Shown: positions 1 through 11,252 of the stretch, in pieces
Position numbering within the stretch: the first letter of the stretch is position 1
Layout: the number at the start of each line of letters is the position of its first letter
NCBI RefSeq assembly: GCF_963678635.1
Contig: NC_087069.1
Location: 39,953,076-40,017,075 of the forward strand
Direction: 5' to 3'
DNA: 64,000 nt
Origin: Symsagittifera roscoffensis
Lineage: Eukaryota > Xenacoelomorpha > Acoela > Convolutidae
Notes under the pieces: model-generated
Told to the model about the DNA's origin: nothing
The model's input: only the letters and a program-made list of their open reading frames with translations
Databases searched by the model: none
Program-made: the position numbers and the translations under genes

Positions 1-3000
1 TTTTGAATGGCACGAGATGTGAAACCGGTATCTTTTGAACTTATTCCCTTATCATTCCCTTTCACGGGTGGATAACTCAGGTGTGCTTAGTCGTTGAATT
101 AGTTCAATAGGTGAATTTTTTTGGTATCATAGTGAGGAAATGGGGTTAACAAGACCCGTAAATAATGCTATCATTAATATCTTTTAATTTTTAAAAGTAT
201 TGGCACTAGTTTTTGAATGGCACGAGATGTGAAACCGGTATCTTTTGAACTTATTCCCTTATCATTCCCTTTCACGGGTGGATAACTCAGGTGTGCTTAG
301 TCGTTGAATTAGTTCAATAGGTGAATTTTTTTGGTATCATAGTGAGGAAATGGGGTTAACAAGACCCGTAAATAATGCTATCATTAATATCTTTTAATTT
401 TTAAAAGTTTTGGCACTAGTTTTTGAATGGCACGAGATGTGAAACCGGTATCTTTTGAACTTATTCCCTTATCATTCCCTTTCACGGGTGGATAACTCAG
501 GTGTGCTTAGTCGTTGAATTAGTTCAATAGGTGAATTTTTTTGGTATCATAGTGAGGAAATGGGGTTAACAAGACCCGTAAATAATGCTATCATTAATAT
601 CTTTTAATTTTTAAAAGTATTGGCACTAGTTTTTGAATGGCACGAGATGTGAAACCGGTATCTTTTGAACTTATTCCCTTATCATTCCCTTTCACGGGTG
701 GATAACTCAGGTGTGCTTAGTCGTTGAATTAGTTCAATAGGTGAATTTTTTTGGTATCATAGTGAGGAAATGGGGTTAACAAGACCCGTAAATAATGCTA
801 TCATTAATATCTTTTAATTTTTAAAAGTATTGGCACTAGTTTTTGAATGGCACGAGATGTGAAACCGGTATCTTTTGAACTTATTCCCTTATCATTCCCT
901 TTCACGGGTGGATAACTCAGGTGTGCTTAGTCGTTGAATTAGTTCAATAGGTGAATTTTTTTGGTATCATAGTGAGGAAATGGGGTTAACAAGACCCGTA
1001 AATAATGCTATCATTAATATCTTTTAATTTTTAAAAGTATTGGCACTAGTTTTTGAATGGCACGAGATGTGAAACCGGTATCTTTTGAACTTATTCCCTT
1101 ATCATTCCCTTTCACGGGTGGATAACTCAGGTGTGCTTAGTCGTTGAATTAGTTCAATAGGTGAATTTTTTTGGTATCATAGTGAGGAAATGGGGTTAAC
1201 AAGACCCGTAAATAATGCTATCATTAATATCTTTTAATTTTTAAAAGTATTGGCACTAGTTTTTGAATGGCACGAGATGTGAAACCGGTATCTTTTGAAC
1301 TTATTCCCTTATCATTCCCTTTCACGGGTGGATAACTCAGGTGTGCTTAGTCGTTGAATTAGTTCATTAGGTGAATTTTTTTGGTATCATAGTGAGGAAA
1401 TGGGGTTAACAAGACCCGTAAATAATGCTATCATTAAAATCTTTTAATTTTTAAAAGTATTGGCACTAGTTTTTGAATGGCACGAGATGTGAAACCGGTA
1501 TCTTTTGAACTTATTCCCTTATCATTCCCTTTCACGGGTGGATAACTCAGGTGTGCTTAGTCGTTGAATTAGTTCAATAGGTGAATTTTTTTGGTATCAT
1601 AGTGAGGAAATGGGGTTAACAAGACCCGTAAATAATGCTATCATTAGTATCTTTTAATTTTTAAAAGTTTTGGCACTAGTTTTTGAATGGCACGAGATGT
1701 GAAACCGGTATCTTTTGAACTTATTCCCTTATCATTCCCTTTCACGGGTGGATAACTCAGGTGTGCTTAGTCGTTGAATTAGTTCAATAGGTGAATTTTT
1801 TTGGTATCATAGTGAGGAAATGGGGTTAACAAGACCCGTAAATAATGCTATCATTAATATCTTTTAATTTTTAAAAGTATTGGCACTAGTTTTTGAATGG
1901 CACGAGATGTGAAACCGGTATCTTTTGAACTTATTCCCTTATCATTCCCTTTCACGGGTGGATAACTCAGGTGTGCTTAGTCGTTGAATTAGTTCAATAG
2001 GTGAATTTTTTTGGTATCATAGTGAGGAAATGGGGTTAACAAGACCCGTAAATAATGCTATCATTAATATCTTTTAATTTTTAAAAGTATTGGCACTAGT
2101 TTTTGAATGGCACGAGATGTGAAACCGGTATCTTTTGAACTTATTCCCTTATCATTCCCTTTCACGGGTGGATAACTCAGGTGTGCTTAGTCGTTGAATT
2201 AGTTCAATAGGTGAATTTTTTTGGTATCATAGTGAGGAAATGGGGTTAACAAGACCCGTAAATAATGCTATCATTAATATCTTTTAATTTTTAAAAGTAT
2301 TGGCACTAGTTTTTGAATGGCACGAGATGTGAAACCGGTATCTTTTGAACTTATTCCCTTATCATTCCCTTTCACGGGTGGATAACTCAGGTGTGCTTAG
2401 TCGTTGAATTAGTTCAATAGGTGAATTTTTTTGGTATCATAGTGAGCAAATGGGGTTAACAAGACCCGTAAATAATGCTATCATTAATATCTTTTAATTT
2501 TTAAAAGTATTGGCACTAGTTTTTGAATGGCACGAGATGTGAAACCGGTATCTTTTGAACTTATTCCCTTATCATTCCCTTTCACGGGTGGATAACTCAG
2601 GTGTGCTTAGTCGTTGAATTAGTTCAATAGGTGAATTTTTTTGGTATCATAGTGAGGAAATGGGGTTAACAAGACCCGTAAATAATGCTATCATTAATAT
2701 CTTTTAATTTTTAAAAGTATTGGCACTAGTTTTTGAATGGCACGAGATGTGAAACCGGTATCTTTTGAACTTATTCCCTTATCATTCCCTTTCACGGGTG
2801 GATAACTCAGGTGTGCTTAGTCGTTGAATTAGTTCAATAGGTGATTTTTTTTGGTATCATAGTGAGCAAATGGGGTTAACAAGACCCGTAAATAATGCTA
2901 TCATTAATATCTTTTAATTTTTAAAAGTATTGGCACTAGTTTTTGAATGGCACGAGATGTGAAACCGGTATCTTTTGAACTTATTCCCTTATCATTCCCT

Positions 3001-3785
3001 TTCACGGGTGGATAACTCAGGTGTGCTTAGTCGTTGAATTAGTTCAATAGGTGAATTTTTTTGGTATCATAGTGAGGAAATGGGGTTAACAAGACCCGTA
3101 AATAATGCTATCATTAATATCTTTTAATTTTTAAAAGTATTGGCACTAGTTTTTGAATGGCACGAGATGTGAAACCGGTATCTTTTGAACTTATTCCCTT
3201 ATCATTCCCTTTCACGGGTGGATAACTCAGGTGTGCTTAGTCGTTGAATTAGTTCAATAGGTGAATTTTTTTGGTATCATAGTGAGGAAATGGGGTTAAC
3301 AAGACCCGTAAATAATGCTATCATTAATATCTTTTAATTTTTAAAAGTTTTGGCACTAGTTTTTGAATGGCACGAGATGTGAAACCGGTATCTTTTGAAC
3401 TTATTCCCTTATCATTCCCTTTCACGGGTGGATAACTCAGGTGTGCTTAGTCGTTGAATTAGTTCAATAGGTGAATTTTTTTGGTATCATAGTGAGGAAA
3501 TGGGGTTAACAAGACCCGTAAATAATGCTATCATTAATATCTTTTAATTTTTAAAAGTATTGGCACTAGTTTTTGAATGGCACGAGATGTGAAACCGGTA
3601 TCTTTTGAACTTATTCCCTTATCATTCCCTTTCACGGGTGGATAACTCAGGTGTGCTTAGTCGTTGAATTAGTTCAATAGGTGAATATTTTTGGTATCAT
3701 AGTGAGGAAATGGGGTTAACAAGACCCGTAAATAATGCTATCATTAATATCTTTTAATTTTTAAAAGTATTGGCACTAGTTTTTG
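1..3785. repeat. 210-bp satellite array, 18 tandem units
   Basis: A unit starting TTTTGAATGGCACGAG recurs exactly every 210 bases (1, 211, 421 and so on) until the array breaks off at about 3785. Units differ only at scattered single bases, for example AAAAGTATTGG versus AAAAGTTTTGG, so they are over 98 percent identical and recently homogenised. The array is cut by the left edge of the window and its full size is unknown. Each unit contains a U-rich Sm-like site (AATTTTTTTGG) between two small hairpins, so a repeated small RNA gene is an alternative to plain satellite. No protein-coding frame spans a unit. Confidence 0.97.
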
Positions 3786-5555
3786 ATGTGAAGCTGAAGA
3801 AAAAAAGAACAACGGCGAAAAAATTGATGAGCAAGAAAAGAAAAATAACAAACGAAAAAGATGATCTCTTTCACTTCAATTGTCTAGCTTCACCACGGGA
3901 AGAGTTTCTCGACTCATGTTTTAAATCAAGCAAGTTTCACTTTTGCCACTGATTAACTTCGGTCGAGAAGCAAATCTAAGTCACTTACAAAATCAAATCA
4001 AATCCGATTTCGGCCGAGAAAGTCGAAACTTTGGTCGCCTCTATCCGCCAGTTCTCAGTTGAACAATAGTGGTCGGTCGTGAACCTCCAGTTGAATCTTT
4101 TATTCAGAATGCTTGTCATACAATAGTGAGAAAATTTAGAAGAAATATACTAAGCTCCCTCTTCTTTGAGTTTTCCATAATTTAAACAAACTAAGTTTTT
4201 TATGTATGTTGTGGGAGAAAAAATCAGTCAGCACATGTGGTTAATTGTAAAACTACTTTCGGGAACAAACCTTTTTTTTTTGTATTGTGTCTAAGCTTCT
4301 TAGGAATCAATTGTTTAAGTAATCAGCCCAAAAAATGAGTTGATATAATTTTTCACCATCTTTTTGTTTTCTCGGAATATTTATTCTGACTGAGTGCTTT
4401 AAAAATAACGTACTAAGTTTCAGTTTCGTTTTAAAAATTTGTTTAGTTTTCTGTTATTATACTATTAATCAATAATATGAAGTTTGTGATTGTGTGTGGA
4501 GCGTTTTGTACTCCTCCTAATCGGCTGAACCAAAATAAATGATTTGATGCATGAAGACAAATACCTGTCCTGGGCTAAACATGTCTTAATTTTTTTGGAC
4601 TTTTCCACTTGCCTCACATTTCAATTAGGTTTTCGAAAATTAATTTTGCTGTATGATATTCTAATGACAGTTTAGACGAAGAAACAAAGCTAACTCCGCT
4701 TCATCATAGCTTCTTGAAAATTCACAAATTACTATTACGAAACCAGATTATATTTTTTATTGTAGAAAATCAAGCATTTTGCAATAATGAAAACTTCAAC
4801 TAATGCGGGAACAAAAGTTTTGAAAGTAAAAATCAGCCAAGTATTTAGTAGAATATCTAGTTAAGGAGAAAAATTAGAAAAAATGACAAAAAACTGGAAT
4901 TCAATTAATTAAACGTTTCTGTTGCACTCTTAGATGGCATCTGTACCGACTAATTTTTCTAAAAAGCCATGAATGTAAAATTCTTTTATAGGTCTTGGTG
5001 ATTTTTTGTTTGTTTTTTTTTGGAAAAAGTCTTGTTTTATTCACGCTTGCGTTTCATTTTTTGGTGGTTTGACTTTCAATATTTCTTTCAAGTTCATTCC
5101 TTTTCTTTTGTTAAAAGGAAGACTATCGAACAGCAAAAAATCAAAGGTCACAAAAAAACGTATTTTGTTGATTCAGTTTTCTCAAGTTGGGTTAACTATA
5201 TCAAAACAGTGTTAATCATAATTTTTTCTTGAAATTCGAAGAGCTTATGGCCATTTTTTTTTCTTGAAATTTGAAGTTTCTCAAAAACGAGTCAGTTTTT
5301 TTTCCTATTTTTTTTGCGTTCATGACTCTTCTTCAATTGTCTGTTTTTTCTGGCGTTTTTTTCACTTCCATTTAGGACCTCCTAAAAACAACATTAGTGA
5401 AACATGATTCAGCAAAAAAATAGGATGTTGGCTGAACTACAGATTGATAGCTTTGTTAGTTGAACACGCATTTTCATTGGAGAGTGTTCCGCGTTTGAGC
5501 TTTCAAATTCTTTTCATACACATGTGCAGCGTAGTGTCATATTACTTTTTTAACC
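3786..5555. other. AT-rich intergenic sequence, no gene seen
   Basis: Low-complexity AT-rich DNA with many A and T runs. Open frames here are short (about 70 codons or less) and low in complexity. No splice-flanked exon, tRNA-like box B or mobile-element terminus was found. Confidence 0.6.
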
Positions 5556-5755
5556 NNNNNNNNNNNNNNNNNNNNNNNNNNNNNNNNNNNNNNNNNNNNN
5601 NNNNNNNNNNNNNNNNNNNNNNNNNNNNNNNNNNNNNNNNNNNNNNNNNNNNNNNNNNNNNNNNNNNNNNNNNNNNNNNNNNNNNNNNNNNNNNNNNNNN
5701 NNNNNNNNNNNNNNNNNNNNNNNNNNNNNNNNNNNNNNNNNNNNNNNNNNNNNNN
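5556..5755. other. Assembly gap (200 N)
   Basis: A run of exactly 200 N, the usual size of an artificial scaffold gap. Open frames crossing it (on either strand) are artefacts. The distance and order across the gap cannot be trusted. Confidence 0.99.
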
Positions 5756-6332
5756 GGACGAGGCGGCAGGAAAAATCATTGCAGAATTCATCGCGTTGAA
5801 ACCAAAGCTCTACTCGTTGAAATATGCAGTTTATTGTTGAAAAAAGCACCTCTCCAAATCCCCTCCATTTCTTTACATTAAGGGTTCCCTCTATTGGGGT
5901 TTTGGATCTTGTTGGGACCAAATTAATATTTTTTGTTGACCCCTGTCAATTTAATTAGACATAACTAGCCCTGAAAGGCTCTGATTCTTCATTTAAAAAC
6001 TTAAAATGGAGAACCATTCATCATTTAAAATGTTTTAAGCAAATACTCACCACAAACGCACTTTTGTATTTTTTGACGTGAACTAATTTAAAATTTTGAC
6101 ATGGAATGAGTTTTTGATAATGACACGATTTGGAACTTTTATGATTTGGAATGAATTAAGATACTTAAACTTTTTGGAATTGAAAAATTTGGAATGTTAT
6201 TAGACTTTGAGTCTTCAAAATATTCAGATTTGGGAACCGTTTTCGTTATTAATACTAGAACTGGGCTTGCGAATTTTTATGGGCTTACAAAGCTAAAATA
6301 TGTTTATGGGCTAATTTTTGTTCTTCATTTAG

Positions 6333-6874
6333 ATTCAACTAGCAAGAGGAGTGCAAAAGGAGTAGTGCAACACTCCCAGCAGCAACTTACACACCAGAGG
6401 TTCAGGGAAACATTACTGAGTGGAAAAACCCTTCGTATATACAACTACTCAATAAAATCGAAAGCCCATACCAACATAACCATAGCGCAGAACCGAATTG
6501 CCCTTTCACCCTTCGATAGTAAGCGGTTCTTACTATTCGACGGGATAGCTACATTGCCCTTTGGACACAGGTCTACAGAAGAAAATGTGTTCTTCGAGGC
6601 CATTGCGGAAGAAAGCGAGTGGGCAAACTCACAGTTGACAAATACGCCGACTTATAGCAGCGAAAGCAGCGAAAGCAGCGAAAGCAGCGAAAGCTGGCAA
6701 TCACCGAAATTCCGGGTCCCAGATTGGGGCTTTTTTCAAGAAAGCTATACGGAGGAAGAGCTTCAAGAAGAAAGCGCAGCTAGCAGTTCAAGAGACCCTC
6801 CGCCTATCAATAACCCATTCATTCTAACAGAAGCGTCTGTTCGTTCTAGTCAGAAAAAAAAGTACAAAACATGA
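6333..6874 (+). CDS. Exon-like ORF resembling family-B DNA polymerase C-terminus (element-derived)
   Basis: The open frame runs from an acceptor-like TTCATTTAG (AG at 6331-6332) to a TGA at 6872-6874, about 180 codons. An ATG at 6194 opens the same frame, but the sequence before 6333 is low complexity and looks intronic. The N-terminal third has the order AKGV, then IKSKAH, then ALSPFDSKR, DGIATLPFGH. I recognise this layout (AKGV, R/KS-H, LS-DDKR, DGI-TL-GH) from the C-terminal end of DNA_pol_B_2-type polymerase proteins common in invertebrate Polinton-like and virus-derived loci; this is recall, not a search. The rest is a Ser/Glu-rich acidic tail with four SSE repeats and a Lys-rich end. 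No polymerase catalytic motifs are present, so alone it cannot be an active polymerase. It is either the last exon of an upstream gene or a remnant. Confidence 0.4.
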
Positions 6875-9500
6875 TAAAATTGATCAAAAAAATTTTTCAC
6901 TTGAAAATGTCGGCTAAATTGCCTTGTTACTTGGAATTACGGTTGTACATTTTTAAATATAAAACATTCAACAAACATTGTTTGAAGTTAAATAGACCGG
7001 CGCAAAAGAGATGGTAATTGCAACTTACCCTTGAAGCAGAAGCGAACGATTGCGTATTTAGTTTCCCAAAGTAAGCTAATAGTAAGGCTAAACGAATCAA
7101 AATGGTGCAAGTCGAAAATAAGGGAGACTTGGAAATAAGTTTGAAAATAAAATAAGAAAGAGAAACGAACAATAATTACCAAAAAATTTTAAAAGGAAAT
7201 ATGAATGGTACTTTATGTAAACTCATATTCATATGAACGAAAAGGATTAGCTTTTAGATAAAAATAAGCGAGAAAACCGCAGCCGGGTATACCCATACTT
7301 TTTTAGTGGTGGGAAAGTTTAGAAGTGATTAAATTTAACCACCGCGCGAAAATAAATACCAAAGTATTTTGTCTGACGGGTGTCCTAAGAGAGGGGTCTT
7401 TTTATTTCGGGCAGGGTCTTTGGGGTCTTTATAAAAGATGGGTCCTTTTGGACCCTACTTTTGGTAGGACCCCAAAGACCCCTACCGTCGAAAAGACCCC
7501 CCCCCCTAAGGACACACGGCGGATTACAATACTACTGATACTGACAATTTTTACAGATGTTGACTGCGTTTGGGTTGAAACTTAACCGGGAATGGCTATG
7601 CACGATTGAGATACACGCTACTGTGACGCGGGCGAAAAAAAATTTTCAAAGCGTGGTGCAGAGATTTAGCAGCTGGTATGAACATTAGTATATTCAAACC
7701 AAGTTTTCTAATTGGAGGGAATCAAGCAAATCGCGGCCTGACTACTCGCAACACCATGAGCTAACAAGTTTGTACAAAAAGCAAGACGACCTGCTTGATA
7801 ATACGCTACGGGGGCTATCCTATGGCTGTTTTCCTTCAATTCAACTAGTTTAGTTAGCTACACCACGTTTCAAGAGAAATCAGTGCATTTTTCTTGAAAC
7901 TTTTGGAAGTTTTAGTTTTTTTTTGGGTAAATTTTCTAAAAACTTTTTCCGAAACTTTTTCAACGTTTTCATCCGACGCTTCAAAATCCAATAATAACCT
8001 TATGCGTTTCCGACATTATGCGTTTGCGACAATTTATCTTGGGTTCCAAAAAGAGTAATCAGGTCTTTGCTGCTATATCCCGCTTTTGTTTTTACTTCAA
8101 GCTTTACCATTTAGATGTTTACAATCGAACTGGTTCTAAATATCTAGCTCTTAATTGTTACTGTACACATGAGCGTTCACAGCCAAACAAATAAGGATTT
8201 CCGCTCACAAACTGGCGGAATCTATTATGAATGCGGACAACATGCTGTAATTTTGGTCGCTCAATGCGGATTTTACGGACACATTTAACGTGCCGAAAAA
8301 ACTTACCTTTCAAGGTTTTTGTATTTGGATAGTGGAATATATTAACCATTTGCTGTTTAAATATACTCCTATCTTTCAATCTCAAAAACATGTATCCTTG
8401 AACTTTTACGTAAAAACCCAACTACTCAAATATGAGAATATTAAATTGATAACATGTTTAAAGAAGTGTCTCTGGTTCCCAATTAGCTAAATGACCGAAC
8501 GACGCGTGCTTCGGGCGAAACATTTGAATATATGATTTTATACTCAAAAATTTTAGGAAACATTGTGTTTTTGAGATTATAAAATAGTGTATTTAAAAAG
8601 AAAAAATTTGAACATGAGTATACGCGTCGAAGTGGTCAAGGTATAGACTAATTAATGAATAAATTATGAAGTTTTACTAAATAAAAAAATAGATGATTGA
8701 CTGTCTATCATACATAATCTTTGACAAAGACTTGATTTTTTGTCGAAGTCTGCAGGTTACGAGAAAGATTTTTGAAAGATAATGTTCTTCTCAAACGAAT
8801 GGTTTTCTTTTAAAAGAATTCTTTTGTATAATTTTAGTGTCTGAACTGTATTCGATCCGATTTCGTTCTGAAGTTTGTGGAGCCTCTGGTGATTTACTTG
8901 CCGCTGCTTATTTTGTCTGGAGTTTTTTACTGGAAAACTGTTCAAGCTCTAAAGAGAACGAAGGAAAACGACCGAAAAGGGATCGATTTAAGACATTTCC
9001 CCTAATTTGGCAATTCCATGGCTTAATTTGGATCAAAAAGGAGCCTTGTTTTTAAAATGATCTATTTTGATTGGCCGGATTTAAAAAAACCCACGTTTAG
9101 ATTTTTGCCCCTAACCTCTTTCAGGGGCCAAATATATTAACTTGATCCCTGAAAGACATTCTGGTGAAATCTTTTTATGGCTTATGGATAGGATGGGCAG
9201 TTTGTGTGCTGCCTTATACTTTAAGAACTGCTCTGTATTCTGTTTTTGAATGGGATTATTATGTAGGGCGCGTCCAGATTTTTCAATCAAACTTTGCCTC
9301 TCATTTATCTTTGTTAGGTGATTAAATAATATAACTTCGATAGATTCCTTTTAGCAGAACGTTTCGACTTCTGAATAAAGTTTTTTGAATAAATATTTTA
9401 TCGAATTCAAGAAAATCACGAGCCCAGTAACAAATTTGCCATCATACTTTTACAGTAAAATAAGTTAAAATGAAGCTATCTAGAAACTCTGCCCGGAAAA
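6875..9500. other. AT-rich intergenic sequence, only a foldback at 7393-7500
   Basis: No convincing coding exon. Open frames of 60-90 codons occur on both strands (for example 8158-8421 minus) but lack recognisable motifs, composition bias or splice context. The only structured item is the C/G-rich hairpin listed separately. Confidence 0.5.
7393..7500. repeat. GGGGTCTTTT foldback hairpin
   Basis: The outer arms GGGGTCTTTT (7393-7402) and AAAAGACCCC (7491-7500) are inverted. Inner arms AGGGTCTTTGGGGTC (about 7413-7427) and GACCCCAAAGACCCC (about 7468-7482) also pair, and the centre holds GGTCCTTTTGGACC (7441-7454). The whole 108 bases can fold into one long interrupted hairpin. It stands out by composition from the AT-rich surroundings. 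It could be a tiny foldback transposon or MITE; no target duplication was identified. Confidence 0.7.
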
Positions 9501-9811
9501 AACTGTTTCAAAATACAATTAATTTGTTTAAAATTACATTTAAACCGTAAAATTACACTTAAAATGTATAAAAATACATTGAAAATGTTCAAAAATACAT
9601 TTAAATTGTTTTAAATTACATTTAAAATGTTTAAAAAAAGTTTTAAAATGTTTCAAATTACTTTTAAAATGTTTAAAATTCCATTTCAAATGTTTAAAAT
9701 TACATTGAAAATGTTCAAAAGTACATTTAAAATTTTTCAAAAATACATTAAATTGTTTTAAATTGCATTTGAAAATTATTTTAAAGAACATTCAAAATAT
9801 TTAGAATTACT
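9501..9811. repeat. 21-bp AT-rich minisatellite
   Basis: A degenerate 21-bp unit, roughly AAAATGTTTAAAATTACATTT, repeats about 11-13 times. Because 21 is divisible by three, the minus strand stays open and gives an 83-codon frame (9540-9791) of seven-residue repeats of the FKCNxKH type. I read that frame as a by-product of the repeat, not a gene. Confidence 0.85.
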
Positions 9812-9987
9812 GACGCAGTTAGAAAATTAAATTTGTGTTAGCTAATTCTTGAGATGAGGTTGAGTTTGATTCAAATTAAACCTCCTTTAGCTGATCTAGA
9901 AGTAAGGAGGTGATCGTTGCTTTTTTTAGCACTCTTTTAAGACATTCACTTTCAGTCAACCGACCTTGTTCAATATGAACCGACATT

Positions 9988-10009
9988 GAGGAGAGAGAGA
10001 GAGAGAGAG
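9988..10009. repeat. (GA)n microsatellite
   Basis: An uninterrupted GA dinucleotide run of about 11 units. Confidence 0.95.
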
Positions 10010-10489
10010 TGCGCAAAAAAACGTCATATTTGGCTTGTTTTTCTATCAGAAAAATATCTCTGGCTTACAAATTTTGAAAAAAAAGTTTGGTTGATCTAAA
10101 AAAAAATTACCTTATAAAAGTCCGACCCTCCTCGAAAAAACTCTAAGACGGCCCCTGCCTAAAAACAGACGTTTTCTGCGGATATTTAGTAGAATTTTGT
10201 ATTGTTGAGAAATTGTGAACGTAGTAACTAAAACTGATTTTTGCTGGTGCTTTAATTTTTGCTTGGAAAAATTTATGCAGACTTTAATCCTCTGACTTGG
10301 ACTATTGCCATTTGTATTTTATTTTTTTTATTTTGAAGCCAGAAACAAACTAAATTCATAAAAATTGAGCCGAATAATAAAAATTATATTCGGCTAGGGA
10401 GAATACCAAAAACGAATCAAACTATCATGTGGCATAATCTCTTTCAATTGCCAGACAAAGACAGCCAGTTGCTCTAAACACACAAAAAA

Positions 10490-10745
10490 AATAACAACAA
10501 AAAAAAATTTCAAAAGGTACAAACGCTTTTGTTTTTTGGTCCGACCAGTGAAAATGGCGAGGACTTTGTATTCGGGTGTGTTTTAGTTTTTTTGTTTTCC
10601 AAGCAAAATCAGGTTCCACAAATTCTCATTAGACTGGGTTGAGTGATATATCATACTCAAGCTTTTCAAGTCGTGATTCGAACAACATTAATGACTAGAA
10701 AAACCGGATCGGAAATTTTGATTTCTGATTTCATTTTGATCAAAA
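10490..10745. repeat. Dispersed repeat, copy A (related to 50920-51180)
   Basis: This stretch aligns by eye to 50920-51180: both share a TTTTGTTTTT..CCGACCA-TGAAA start, then CGGGTGTGTTTTAGTT, TTTTGTTTTCCA, and GATTCGAACAACATT versus GATTCGAACCACATT, with many substitutions and small gaps. It is an old interspersed repeat of unknown class. Just upstream, 10368-10395 is a hairpin with 9-bp arms (AGCCGAATA / TATTCGGCT). No coding sequence is visible in either copy. Confidence 0.7.
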
Positions 10746-11213
10746 AACGGCGAGCTACCAGGCTTAAAATAGCTTTTGTATGCTTAAATTCAGCTGCAAA
10801 AACTTTATTTTAGTCAAGTGCGAATATAAACTTTGCGAATATAACCTGTCAAATGCTGCAAAAAAATTTGTGAAAAACTTCGAAATTTTAAAAAAATTTA
10901 TATTTTTCGTTTTTCTAATCATTTTTCTAACAAAACTGTAATCCAATTTGGCTGACGATTGTGCTCAGGTTATTTTTTCTTTCTGTTCTTTTTATCACCT
11001 CATAAAAAAAAGTAATTTAAAAAAAAACTTTTTGTATTGTTTTTCAAATCAGAACCCAAACTGCGGCCAAAAAATCTCATTATGCTAGCACATTATACTT
11101 TTTGTCTTGGACTTAAATCTATTTTTTTCATCAATTGTTTATGTTTTGTCACCATGACTCTCGCCAAAACTTGCCGTGAACTTTTTTTTTATTGAACTCA
11201 CTAAAATTTTTAT

Positions 11214-11214
11214 A

Positions 11215-11252
<38 letters not shown>
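11214..11252. repeat. (TC)n microsatellite
   Basis: A CT dinucleotide run interrupted once by TTTC and once by TATC. Confidence 0.95.

Noticed and set aside
1-3785. CRISPR-like array
   Set aside because: The repeated unit is the full 210 bases with no variable spacers, and the setting is eukaryotic.
5444-5921. Open frames of 84-145 codons around 5537-5921
   Set aside because: They run through the 200-base N gap and have no support outside it.
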